Shown in pieces: positions 1-8,481 of a stretch of DNA of 39,536 nucleotides. Made by a program: the position numbers and the translations under genes. Below the pieces are notes generated by a model. The model was not told the origin of the DNA, did no database searches, and worked only from the letters and a program-made list of their open reading frames with translations. How positions within the stretch are numbered: the stretch's first letter is position 1; each line of letters begins with the position of its first letter. Source of the DNA: an uncultured Puniceicoccaceae bacterium (GTDB taxonomy: Bacteria > Verrucomicrobiota > Verrucomicrobiia > Opitutales > Coraliomargaritaceae); contig CAJWMY010000009.1 in NCBI GenBank assembly GCA_913044165.1, positions 1 through 39,536 on the forward strand, written 5' to 3'.

Positions 1-352
1 CTTGTAAATATGCTGGTGAAAAAAATCTAGTTAATTCAGTTCTTTCTTCTTCTTTGATTCCGTAAGAATCTCTGACCAATTCTAGCACAGTATAACACTT
101 TGGGGTTGATCCCGTGTTGAATTGATGATTTAGATTTTTAATCAAATATGTGCCACTATGTTCTGGATCCCATATATCAGGAAGATTTTTTTCCTTCTTA
201 GATTCAGACATTTGATCGGGTATTCTTATTTCAATTTTATCACCTGCACATAATTCAAGATGACCAGTCAAAGAAATAGTCAATTGTTGGTTAAACAAAA
301 TCCCTGCTCTAGCAATACCTTGTGATAGATATTGTTTCTGAAAATCCAATTT
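1..352 (-). CDS. Partial phage baseplate-hub-like protein (fragment)
   Basis: On the minus strand one frame stays open from an in-frame stop at 353-355 to the window edge, about 117 codons, with no stop inside. The translation contains AGDKIEIRIPD, then SGTYLIKNLNHQF, then TVLELVRDSYG. That order (a 'GD.I.i.IP' strand, an 'SG.YLIK.L.H.F' strand, a 'T.LEL.RDS.G' strand) resembles the C-terminal part of baseplate hub or tail proteins of T4-like marine myophages. No convincing start codon or N-terminal hub domain is visible before the stop at 353-355, so the reading is truncated at its 5' end, and its 3' end lies outside the window. It lies antisense to the tail of the gene upstream of dnaB. The family call rests on remembered motif pattern, not a search. 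It could be a prophage remnant or a mis-joined phage contig end. Confidence 0.45.
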
Positions 353-405
353 CTAATCAAGATAACTTGAATGCAGAGGCTAACGAAGAAGAGGGTTCGC
401 AATAA
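313..405 (+). pseudogene. rplI: 3' end of a truncated gene upstream of dnaB, probably rplI (50S ribosomal protein L9)
   Basis: In the frame ending at the TAA of 403-405 about 30 codons are open after a TAG at 310-312. They read QYLVIDIVSEN and then an acidic tail ending EANEEEGSQ. The LVIDIVSE stretch looks like the last beta strand of ribosomal protein L9 (E. coli ends VIVNVVAE). An rplI gene directly before dnaB is the common order in the rpsF-ssb-rpsR-rplI-dnaB cluster, and the 43-base gap to dnaB suits an operon. Upstream of about 312 the L9 frame is lost and the sequence instead reads as a phage-like protein on the other strand. The tail is therefore either a genuine gene disrupted by an insertion or the edge of a chimeric join. 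The identity is inferred mainly from context. Confidence 0.4.
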
Positions 406-448
406 TTGTAAAGTCCACATTCTAAGTTAGATAGTATAAAAATTAACA

Positions 449-1867
449 ATGCCAATTGAATCGAAACCTAATAAGCGAGATTCGGGGCCTATTTCAGTTG
501 CGGATTCTAGTTCTGGAATTAGTCGTATTCAACCCCATAGCTTAGAGGCCGAGGAGGGTCTTTTGGCTGCATGCTTTATTGATGGAGGAAGAGAAGTTTT
601 AACCGACTGCATAGAGAGGAAAATTTCCGCCGAATGTTTTTATAAGCCTAGCCATGAAGTTCTTTTTATCGCACTTTTAGAGTTGTATCAGATAGGAGAT
701 CCTATTGATGAAATTATCTTGTTTGAGCATCTTAAGAAAACAGGTAAAGAGGAAGCGGTTGGTGGAATTAATGGAATTTATGCGATTAGAGATAGAATCG
801 AAACAGCTATTCATTCTAAATACTTTGCAAAGATTGTCCACGAAAAGTATCTCTTACGAAGAATGATACGAACCTCTAGGGAGACTATAGATTCGTGTTA
901 TCAGCAGCAGGAAGATATCGAAGTCTTCATTGAAAAAATCGAGCAATCAATTTTTGAAATTAGCCATGATCGTATTACCGAGGGAGCAAAGCCACTTAAA
1001 GAGGCTATAGAGAAAGCAGAGTTAAATATCCAATCAATTCTTACCGGCAAACAAGACCATGGAGTGGATTCCGGATTTAAAGACCTTGATGGCCTTACGT
1101 ATGGATTCCATCCTGGGGAAATGGTTGTTTTAGCTGCACGGCCATCTGTAGGTAAAACAAGTTTAGCTATGAATTTCGCTGAAACTGCTATTTTGCCTAA
1201 GGGAAGTAAAAAGCCAATTGGGGTTTTAGTTTTTAGCTTAGAGATGACTGCTGCACAGCTAGCTAATCGTATGATGTGTGGGCGTGCCCGTGTTGACTTC
1301 AAGAGGATAAGGGATAATGTAGCTTCTAAGCAGGATCACAATTCTTTGGTTCAGTCGGGTCTTGAATTCAAAAAAGCTCCACTTTGGATAGATGATGCTT
1401 CTAATTCTAGTATTCTAGATATTCGCGCTAAGGCTCGAAGAGTACATACAAAACATCCGCTTGGCTTAATTATAATTGATTACCTTCAATTAATACGAGG
1501 AACAGATGCTAGGGTTCAAAGGGAACAACAAATTGCTGAAATATCTCGAGGTATTAAAGGAATGGCTAAAGAGTTAGACATTCCTGTAGTCGTATTAAGC
1601 CAATTAAATCGTGATTCCGAACGCGAAAATCGTAGTCCTCGTCTTTCGGATCTTAGAGAATCTGGTTCGATTGAGCAAGATGCTGATGTCGTTATGATGT
1701 TACATCGGCCTAAGAAAAAAGACGATGATGATATGGATAATAATTTGGGAGATGTAGAGCACTTAAAGCTTATTCTCGCAAAGCAGAGAAATGGGCCTAT
1801 CGGAGAAATTGACTTAGCATTTATAAGAAGATATACACGTTTTGAAAATTTCCACAGGCAAAATTAA
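449..1867 (+). CDS. dnaB: Replicative DNA helicase DnaB
   Basis: This is the hexameric 5'-3' helicase that unwinds DNA at the replication fork and recruits primase (DnaG, also in this window). The 472-residue protein has the N-terminal helical domain (about 27-150, starting [13 protein letters not shown]) and a RecA-like helicase domain. Walker A is ARPSVGKTS (230-238), FSLEM lies at 262-266, Walker B is [10 protein letters not shown] (340-349), SQLNR is at 384-388, [12 protein letters not shown] at 402-413, and the KQRNGP arginine-finger loop near 445-450. Length is normal for the family. An acidic insert [11 protein letters not shown] (422-432) precedes the last motif. The ATG at 449 has no Shine-Dalgarno motif before it. 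The gene lies 43 bases after a probable rplI tail and 11 bases before bamA. Confidence 0.97.
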   Translation: MPIESKPNKRDSGPISVADSSSGISRIQPHSLEAEEGLLAACFIDGGREVLTDCIERKISAECFYKPSHEVLFIALLELYQIGDPIDEIILFEHLKKTGKEEAVGGINGIYAIRDRIETAIHSKYFAKIVHEKYLLRRMIRTSRETIDSCYQQQEDIEVFIEKIEQSIFEISHDRITEGAKPLKEAIEKAELNIQSILTGKQDHGVDSGFKDLDGLTYGFHPGEMVVLAARPSVGKTSLAMNFAETAILPKGSKKPIGVLVFSLEMTAAQLANRMMCGRARVDFKRIRDNVASKQDHNSLVQSGLEFKKAPLWIDDASNSSILDIRAKARRVHTKHPLGLIIIDYLQLIRGTDARVQREQQIAEISRGIKGMAKELDIPVVVLSQLNRDSERENRSPRLSDLRESGSIEQDADVVMMLHRPKKKDDDDMDNNLGDVEHLKLILAKQRNGPIGEIDLAFIRRYTRFENFHRQN

Positions 1868-1878
1868 CATTTTATATT

Positions 1879-4239
1879 ATGATAAGGATTAGACTATTTC
1901 TTTTATTAACATTATTTAATTTTGCCTTATTTTATTCTTTTTCTTTTGCACAAGAAAACAAAGAAGAATCAGTTGTTATTGGTTCAATAAATCTTGTCTA
2001 TGAGAATTTTAAAACGGTAGATAGAGCATTTGTCTTATCGCATATTCCTATTGAGGAAGGTGGAGAGTTTAACAGAGTCCTATCGGATCAATCATTAAGA
2101 GCTTTGTATAGCACAAATTATTTCGAATTTGTAGACTTTAAAGTAAATAAACTAAATTTGGTTGCTGAGATTTCAATTCATTTGACAGCTAAATACCAGT
2201 TAAATCAAATAGAATTCAAAGGAAATGAAAAATATTCTGCTGCACGGCTTCTTGAGTTGGGAGGGCTTGATGATACTCTAATATTAGACGAATATAGTAT
2301 CGACTCAGCAGCTGAAAAAATAGAAAATTTGTATCTCGAGAAGGGATACCCTGATACAGAAATTAATTATACTATAATTCGAGACCAATCTACAGGAACG
2401 GCAAATGTAATTTTTGAAATCAAAGAATCGGAAAAAATTTCTTTAAAATCAATAAGGTTTACTGGGCTTAGTGCCTTTAAACCAAGGAGCTTATATCGAA
2501 TTATTGATAGTAAGGAAAAGGATTTATTTTCTTGGTTATCTGGTAGTGGCCAATTTGAGCAGGCTATATTTGATGAAGATTTAAGCAAAATTCGATTGTT
2601 TTACCAAAATGCCGGATTTCTAGATGTTTCAGTGGATCCAAATAAAGTTATTTTTAATTTTAAAGAAAATAAAGCATCTGAAATCACAATCCATGTTGAT
2701 GAAGGAGAACAATATTTTTTAGGGCAAGTCTCAATTGAAGGGGCAACGTTTTTTACAAATGAAGAATTAATCAGTATATTAAATATAAAAGATGGCATGG
2801 TTTTTTCTCCAGAGGTTATCGATTTATTCACGCAAAAAATAAAGGAATTCTATACGGCTAGAGGATATTTAGAAACCCGAGTTTTTGCTAATAAGCGATC
2901 TAATTTGTCAAATCGAATGATAGATATTACTATTAATATTAGAGAAAGTGAAAAATATTACCTCGAAAGTATTTCAATTGATGGCAACACGAAATCGAAA
3001 CAGCGCGTTATTATTAGAGAATTAGCACTAAAACCTGGTGATGTTTTCGATTACAAGCGAATGCAGGCAAGTGAAATTAGATTAAAGAATACAAACTACT
3101 TTGATAGTGTTCGGTTAAGCCCAGAACCAAGTAATATACCTAGCAGAAAAAACCTTAATATATTTGTCAAGGAATCTAGGACTGGTTCATTTAGTTTTGG
3201 AGCAGGTTTTGGATCAGTCAGAAGCTCTCAATTTTTTCTAGAAATGAAACAGAGTAATTTCGACATCAATGATTGGAACTCTGGATTTCAAGGAGATGGG
3301 CAAAAGTTTAGAGCGCGCATTGCTATTGGAAGTTTAAGCAGTCAAATATTGTTAGGGTTTGAAGAACCTTGGCTTTTTGAGCAAAGAGTAGCTTTTGGTA
3401 CTAATCTTTATAGTACAAAATCAGAATATAATAGCGCGGACTATAATGAGCAAAGAACGGGCTTAGAAATGTTTATTCGTAGACGTCTATTCGAATTAGT
3501 AGAGGCTAGATTTTCTTATATTTATGAAGTTGTTGATATTTATGATGTCTTTCAAACCGCTAATTATGAGACTGTGCCAGATGGCATTGCTGATGTTTTT
3601 CAAGAAGCAGTCGGTGAACAAACAGTTTCAAAATTTGGATTAACTTTGTTACGTGATAACAGAGATCGACTATTATTCACTCGCAAAGGGAATAGAACTT
3701 CTTTTTCCACGCAATTCTCTGGATTAGGTGGAGATGTTAATTATTTAAAATATGATTTTAGAACGGCTCAATTTATCCCTACATTGGACTTATGGAAACA
3801 AAGTTTATCCGTGATTGCTAGATTGGGAGCGATTGTCCCCTTAAAAAATGATACAGAAGCACCTTTTTATGATCGTTTTTTTCTTGGTGGACCAGATAGT
3901 TTAAGAGGCTATGATTATAGAGATATCGGACCTCGTTCAAAAGATGGAATTAATTTTAGTGATGAAAGTCAAGGTGGTCATACCTATGGACTTTTATCTT
4001 TAGAATATATGTTTCAGGTCGCTGATTCGTTTGGGCTTGTCCTCTTTTATGATGGTGGGTTTGTAAATGAATCAGAGTCAGATTATGGGTTTAATGAATA
4101 CGCTGACAATTTTGGATTTGGTGCGAGACTTTTAATGATGGGCTCACCATTAAAGCTTGATTATGGTATTCCTTTGCAACATTCTGACCACATTTCTAGT
4201 TCTCCACAATTTCATTTTTCATTTGGTACTCGCTATTAA
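1879..4239 (+). CDS. bamA: Outer membrane protein assembly factor BamA
   Basis: BamA is the Omp85-family core of the machine that folds beta-barrel proteins into the outer membrane. The 786-residue protein begins with a hydrophobic signal peptide ending near FSFAQ (about residue 25). It continues with five POTRA-like repeats to about residue 430, seen as repeated I.I.GN/GA...FT...I..I..G patterns such as 'SIDGNTKSKQRVI', and a C-terminal 16-strand barrel. The barrel carries FFLGGPDSLRGYDYRD near residues 665-680, matching the conserved (V/L)RGF/Y lid-lock motif, and ends in an aromatic-rich strand FHFSFGTRY with the C-terminal aromatic expected of a Bam substrate. It follows dnaB by 11 bases and precedes an OmpH/Skp-like chaperone and lpxD, the classical bamA-skp-lpxD order. 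Confidence 0.96.
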   Translation: MIRIRLFLLLTLFNFALFYSFSFAQENKEESVVIGSINLVYENFKTVDRAFVLSHIPIEEGGEFNRVLSDQSLRALYSTNYFEFVDFKVNKLNLVAEISIHLTAKYQLNQIEFKGNEKYSAARLLELGGLDDTLILDEYSIDSAAEKIENLYLEKGYPDTEINYTIIRDQSTGTANVIFEIKESEKISLKSIRFTGLSAFKPRSLYRIIDSKEKDLFSWLSGSGQFEQAIFDEDLSKIRLFYQNAGFLDVSVDPNKVIFNFKENKASEITIHVDEGEQYFLGQVSIEGATFFTNEELISILNIKDGMVFSPEVIDLFTQKIKEFYTARGYLETRVFANKRSNLSNRMIDITINIRESEKYYLESISIDGNTKSKQRVIIRELALKPGDVFDYKRMQASEIRLKNTNYFDSVRLSPEPSNIPSRKNLNIFVKESRTGSFSFGAGFGSVRSSQFFLEMKQSNFDINDWNSGFQGDGQKFRARIAIGSLSSQILLGFEEPWLFEQRVAFGTNLYSTKSEYNSADYNEQRTGLEMFIRRRLFELVEARFSYIYEVVDIYDVFQTANYETVPDGIADVFQEAVGEQTVSKFGLTLLRDNRDRLLFTRKGNRTSFSTQFSGLGGDVNYLKYDFRTAQFIPTLDLWKQSLSVIARLGAIVPLKNDTEAPFYDRFFLGGPDSLRGYDYRDIGPRSKDGINFSDESQGGHTYGLLSLEYMFQVADSFGLVLFYDGGFVNESESDYGFNEYADNFGFGARLLMMGSPLKLDYGIPLQHSDHISSSPQFHFSFGTRY

Positions 4240-4326
4240 AAGAATAAGTAAATAATTAAATACTTTTTTCTATTTACATAAAATTATCTTTATCTAAATC
4301 ATTACTATATTAAATCCTATTTACTC

Positions 4327-4854
4327 ATGAATAAATTACTTATACTTCTTACTTCGTTAACTATTAGTTTAATTTCAGTGCATGCTGAAAAGATTGCTAC
4401 TGTAGACGTCCAAAAAGTACTTGCTGAATATGTTGAATTCAATCAAGCCGTTGAAAAAGTCCGTGCCTCTGTTGCTCCAATTGAAGAAGAAATTGGGCGC
4501 ATGCAGGAAGAAATCACCAACATAATTGCTGAAGCTAGGGAAGCAGATGCTACTTCTAATAATCCTGCATTAGAGGAATCTGCAAGAGATGAAGCTCGTT
4601 CAAAAATTATAGAGCTTCAAGGTGTTCTTCAAAACAAGCAAACACAATTGCAGCAATTTTCTCAACAAGCTCAAGAGCTTGCTCAAAATGGCCAACAAGC
4701 AGATCTAGCTCCCCTACAAGACAAAGCACTTGAAATTGTTAAAGAGCTTTCTAAGAAAGAAGGAATTCAAGTAGTTCTAGCAAAAGCTAGCGTAGTATTT
4801 GCTGATGAAGATTTAGATATTTCTGACAAAGTTATTGCTGAATTAAACAAATAG
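4327..4854 (+). CDS. OmpH/Skp-family periplasmic chaperone
   Basis: Skp/OmpH proteins are trimeric, jellyfish-shaped periplasmic chaperones that hold unfolded outer-membrane proteins on their way to BamA. The 175-residue product has a signal peptide (MNKLLILLTSLTISLISVHA) followed by KIATVDVQKVLAEY, the beta strand typical of the family's body domain. It continues with long charged helices rich in E, Q and A (about residues 40-140), and ends in a second short body segment (KEGIQVVLAKASVVFADEDLDIS). Length is close to the usual 160-180. Its position between bamA and lpxD is the standard one. The coiled region is more Gln/Ala-rich than E. coli Skp, so the specific name Skp is not assigned. Confidence 0.88.
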   Translation: MNKLLILLTSLTISLISVHAEKIATVDVQKVLAEYVEFNQAVEKVRASVAPIEEEIGRMQEEITNIIAEAREADATSNNPALEESARDEARSKIIELQGVLQNKQTQLQQFSQQAQELAQNGQQADLAPLQDKALEIVKELSKKEGIQVVLAKASVVFADEDLDISDKVIAELNK

Positions 4855-4906
4855 ACACAATACTAACACTCTTCAAAATTAGACTTTAAATATCATTTAT
4901 TGACAT

Positions 4907-5932
4907 ATGGGTGATTCCTTTCCATTAGATTTTATTTTGGAAAACATAGGGGGAAGCATATCAAAAATTGGAGATTATTCGGGGTTAGTTAAAAGAATTT
5001 CCTCTTTATCTGATGCAGAAAAAGGGGATCTATCCTTCTATTACGATCCTAAATATATTGAGCAACTAGAAAGCACTAAAGCGTCTGTTGTAATTGTACC
5101 TAAAGATATTAATGTCGAACCTAAGCCCAATCAGCTATACTTAGTTGTTGAAAATCCATCACTCTCTTTTGCTAGGATTTGCCGTGAAATAGAACTAAAT
5201 ATTTCCCCGAAAATAGAACCAGGGATTCACCCATCGGCGGTAATTCATCCAAGTGCAATAATCTCAGAAGAGGCTTTTATTGGTCCTCTTTGCTGTGTTG
5301 GCGAGGATGCTAAAATTGGAGCTGCTATTTTAAAGAGCCAAATATCAATAGGCAATAATGCCATGATCGGAGATGGATCCATTCTTTTCCCGCAAGTTGT
5401 AGTAGGGCCACATTGTATTGTTGGTAAAAATAATCGTTTATCCGAAGGCAGCGTTATTGGCTCGGATGGATATGGGTATATTCGGACAGAAAATGGAAAT
5501 GAAAGAGTTTCTCAAATCGGTATAGTGGAAACAGGCAATTTAGTTGATATTGGCGCAAATTCAACCATAGATCGAGCTAGAGTAGGTAAGACTTACATTG
5601 GGCATGGTACTAAAATTGATAACTTGGTTCAAGTTGGGCATAATGCAGTAATCGGTAACGATTGCTTACTGGTAGCTCAAACAGGAGTAGCAGGAAGTAG
5701 CAAATTAGGAGAAAATGTTATTCTAGCTGGAAAAGCTGGAGTCGTTGGGCATTTATCAATTGGCGCAAATTCGATTATTGGTCCAATGTCTTGCGTTTTT
5801 AATTCCCTGGAACCGAACAGCAATGTGATGGGTACACCTGCTATATCAAAGATTTTGTATTGGCGAATGTTCTCCTTAAGCAAAAAGTTGCCTAATCTTT
5901 TTAAACAGATTAAAAATAGAATTATTGATTAA
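4907..5932 (+). CDS. lpxD: UDP-3-O-(3-hydroxyacyl)glucosamine N-acyltransferase LpxD
   Basis: LpxD adds the second 3-hydroxyacyl chain, taken from acyl-ACP, to the glucosamine amine in lipid A synthesis, following LpxA and LpxC. The 341-residue protein has an N-terminal uridine-binding domain (about 1-100, with LSDAEKGDLSFYYDPKY) and a left-handed beta helix of hexapeptide repeats (about 105-310). The catalytic histidine sits in NLVQVGHNAVIG (H245 by count), corresponding to E. coli H239, and the family motifs GSDGYGY, TIDRARVG and GVAGSSKLG are present. A helical C-terminal extension ends the protein. The ATG lies 52 bases after the skp-like gene. The other two early lipid A genes are about 25 kb away in this window, so the usual lpxD-fabZ-lpxA block is split. 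Confidence 0.96.
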   Translation: MGDSFPLDFILENIGGSISKIGDYSGLVKRISSLSDAEKGDLSFYYDPKYIEQLESTKASVVIVPKDINVEPKPNQLYLVVENPSLSFARICREIELNISPKIEPGIHPSAVIHPSAIISEEAFIGPLCCVGEDAKIGAAILKSQISIGNNAMIGDGSILFPQVVVGPHCIVGKNNRLSEGSVIGSDGYGYIRTENGNERVSQIGIVETGNLVDIGANSTIDRARVGKTYIGHGTKIDNLVQVGHNAVIGNDCLLVAQTGVAGSSKLGENVILAGKAGVVGHLSIGANSIIGPMSCVFNSLEPNSNVMGTPAISKILYWRMFSLSKKLPNLFKQIKNRIID

Positions 5933-5959
5933 TTAAAATTAATTCTTTTAGTTTAGAAC

Positions 5960-6907
5960 ATGAAAAGTAGGCTTAAAATATTTTGTGGTAATTCTAATCC
6001 TTTATTAGCAAAAGAAATTTGCGATTTTTTAGGAGAGCCTTTGGGGGATGCAACTGTAAATAGTTTTCCTGACGGGGAAAGTTTTGTGCGAATTGAAGAA
6101 AATATTCGGGGAATGGATGTTTTTATTATCCAATCAACCTCTAATCCTGCAAATCAAAATCTCATGGAGCTCTTTATTATGATAGATGCTGCAAAGCGAG
6201 CTTCAGCAAATCGCATTACGGCCGTCATTCCCTTTTACGGCTATGCGCGTCAAGATAGAAAAGATCAGCCTCGCGTTCCAATCACCTCCAAATTAGTAGC
6301 CAATTTACTCGTTTCAGCGGGGGCATCTAGGGTCATTACGGTTGATTTACACGCACAACAAATCCAGGGATTCTTTGATATTCCCGTAGATCACTTATAC
6401 GCTTCACCAGTTATGTTTGATTATTTAAAGAATTTTGAACGGGATAACTTAACTTTATTTTCTCCTGATATCGGAGGAATGAAAATGGCTGCAGCTTACG
6501 CTAATTTTTTAAAAGCTCCATTAGGTTTTATAGCAAAAAGAAGAACTGATGCTGAAACAGTTGAAGCTATATCGCTAGTCGGAGAGACTGAGGGGAAAGA
6601 TATTTTGATTGTAGATGATATGACAGAGACGGCAGGAACTTTATGTGCAGCTGCAAAGTTATTGAAAAAAAATGGGGCTCGTAAAGTTTCAGCCGCAGTA
6701 AGCCACGGCGTACTCAATGAAAAAGGCTATGAACGTCTAAGCGATGGACTTTTAGATGAGCTTATTACAACAAATACTACATCAATAACTCAAAAAGAAG
6801 GTATCCCGATAACAATTTTAAGTGTGTCAGCGTTATTAGGTGAGGCAATAAAAAGAATTCATAAAAACGAAAGTGTGACCGGATTGTTTGAAATAAAAGG
6901 CTTTTAA
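5960..6907 (+). CDS. prs: Ribose-phosphate pyrophosphokinase (PRPP synthetase)
   Basis: This enzyme makes 5-phosphoribosyl-1-diphosphate from ribose 5-phosphate and ATP for purine, pyrimidine, histidine, tryptophan and NAD synthesis. At 315 residues it has the standard class I length. It shows the N-terminal IFCGNSNPLLAKEI, FPDGE (37-40), the pyrophosphate-binding segment PFYGYARQDRKD (91-102), DLHAQQIQGFF (129-139) with the metal-site histidine, and the PRPP loop VDDMTETAGTL (218-228). All catalytic positions look intact. It sits 27 bases after lpxD in the same direction, so co-transcription with the lipid A/OMP genes is plausible although there is no pathway link. Confidence 0.97.
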   Translation: MKSRLKIFCGNSNPLLAKEICDFLGEPLGDATVNSFPDGESFVRIEENIRGMDVFIIQSTSNPANQNLMELFIMIDAAKRASANRITAVIPFYGYARQDRKDQPRVPITSKLVANLLVSAGASRVITVDLHAQQIQGFFDIPVDHLYASPVMFDYLKNFERDNLTLFSPDIGGMKMAAAYANFLKAPLGFIAKRRTDAETVEAISLVGETEGKDILIVDDMTETAGTLCAAAKLLKKNGARKVSAAVSHGVLNEKGYERLSDGLLDELITTNTTSITQKEGIPITILSVSALLGEAIKRIHKNESVTGLFEIKGF

Positions 6908-6957
6908 TTTCATCTTCTTCTTATTATAGAAATTAAAAATATTAGTTATATAGTACC

Positions 6958-8460
6958 ATGAATTCAATTCTCCGGATAAGTTTAGGCATTCTTATGCCTT
7001 TTAGTCTTTATTTTTCTGCTTGCGCAGACGATAGTGATCTCAATCAAACTCAATTTACAGATAATCTAGTAATAAGGGGTACCGAGAATAGCATAATAGA
7101 TAAAGTCTCAACGGCTACTTTCTCTTATGCTGATATATTACAGAGGGCTACGGCTTCGGTTGTCAGTGTTTATACTGAAAAATACGAGACTGCGTATTCA
7201 AATCATATGCCAAATGGTATCCCTGAATTATTCAGGCAATTTGGATTTCCAGTGCCAGATATATATTCAAAACAAAATGGAAACGAAGCAGATAAAAGAG
7301 AACTTAGGCCTTACGGGGCAGGTTCTGGTGTAATAATGACAGATACAGGTTATATTGCAACAAATCACCATGTTGTTCACGATCAGAGGGGTAACCCAGT
7401 TGATAAAATTAGAATTCGTTTGGCGGATAAACGTGAATTTGAGGCAGAGCTTATTGGCTCTGATCAAAAAACAGATATTGCGGTGCTAAAAGTTTCAATT
7501 TCTTCGGTCATCAGTCCAATTATTGTTTCTGACGGAAATCCAATTCGTGTTGGGGATGTTGTTTTTGCAATTGGGAACCCTTTGGAAGTTGGTATCACAG
7601 CAACGCAAGGAATTGTTTCAGCTACTGGTCGACATTCCTTAGGGATACTTGGCCAAGGAGCGTATGAGAATTTTATTCAGACAGATGCTTCAATTAATTT
7701 AGGCAATTCAGGGGGAGCATTAATTGATGCTAGCGGAAGATTAATTGGAATAAATACTGCAATTTATTCAAGATCGGGAGGTAGTATTGGCATTGGGTTT
7801 GCGATTCCCATTAACATGGTTCTAGATGTAATGCGAAAAATTGTTGAAGTTGGAGAAGTACCAAGGGGATTACTTGGTCTCTATTCTCAAGATGTAACAC
7901 TGGATATCGCAGAAGCTTTTGGACTAGATTCTATAGAAGGTGCTTTAGTTGGAGAAGTGCAAGAAGGTTCTCCAGCAGATGAAGCTGGAATTAAACACGG
8001 GGATGTTATTGTTCAAATTAATGACATTAAAATCCAATCTTCGCATGATTTGAGGCTTAAGGTATCACGGATGTCGCCGGGGGCAAAAGTTATTATACGT
8101 CTATTTCGAGATGGAGAATTAGCTGAATTTCCAGTTACCCTAGGTAATATAGATGATGCTTATACGAAAGTTAGAAGTGGAACACGAGAAATACTAGAAG
8201 GTGTTGAATTAAAAGAGCTTGATGGTATAATGAGAGACCGACTCTCAGTTCCAAAGCAAATCAATGGAGTTCTTGTGAGCGATGTAGATGCAGAATCCCC
8301 ATTTGCTAGAAACATTCGCCCAAATACAATAATTATTGAAGTCAATGGTCAAATGGTGAAACAACCATCGGATGTAGAGGATTTTTTAGACCCCAAGGAA
8401 GTAAATCGCTTTTACATCTGGTATCAAGGAAGTGTGCGCTATTTAGTTATTAGGTATTAA
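6958..8460 (+). CDS. DegP/DegQ (HtrA)-family periplasmic serine endoprotease with two PDZ domains
   Basis: HtrA proteases degrade or refold damaged envelope proteins, especially outer-membrane proteins. The 500-residue product has an N-terminal hydrophobic export signal ending near YFSACADD; the FSAC could be a loose lipobox, so it may be lipid-anchored. It then has a trypsin-like domain with a full catalytic triad: H138 in TNHHVV, D173 in KTDIAVLK and S251 in GNSGGAL. PDZ1 covers about 300-395 (EGALVGEVQEGSPADEAGI) and PDZ2 about 408-495. Length and layout match DegP/DegQ. It ends the rightward block that began with dnaB, and its stop runs into an inverted repeat shared with the convergent aroB. 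Confidence 0.94.
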   Translation: MNSILRISLGILMPFSLYFSACADDSDLNQTQFTDNLVIRGTENSIIDKVSTATFSYADILQRATASVVSVYTEKYETAYSNHMPNGIPELFRQFGFPVPDIYSKQNGNEADKRELRPYGAGSGVIMTDTGYIATNHHVVHDQRGNPVDKIRIRLADKREFEAELIGSDQKTDIAVLKVSISSVISPIIVSDGNPIRVGDVVFAIGNPLEVGITATQGIVSATGRHSLGILGQGAYENFIQTDASINLGNSGGALIDASGRLIGINTAIYSRSGGSIGIGFAIPINMVLDVMRKIVEVGEVPRGLLGLYSQDVTLDIAEAFGLDSIEGALVGEVQEGSPADEAGIKHGDVIVQINDIKIQSSHDLRLKVSRMSPGAKVIIRLFRDGELAEFPVTLGNIDDAYTKVRSGTREILEGVELKELDGIMRDRLSVPKQINGVLVSDVDAESPFARNIRPNTIIIEVNGQMVKQPSDVEDFLDPKEVNRFYIWYQGSVRYLVIRY

Positions 8461-8481
8461 TGCTTAATTAAATTAAGCATT
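8459..8481. terminator. Candidate bidirectional terminator between the HtrA gene and aroB
   Basis: An 11-base perfect inverted repeat, AATGCTTAATT and its complement AATTAAGCATT around a single central A, lies exactly where two convergent genes end. It overlaps the stop codons of both. The stem is AT-rich with little G+C, so a weak intrinsic terminator or a protein-bound palindrome are both possible. Confidence 0.4.

Noticed and set aside
361-420. Small minus-strand ORF (about 46 codons) beginning at an ATG near 420
   Set aside because: It overlaps the rplI-like tail and the phage-like frame, has no family features, and ends quickly. Probably chance.
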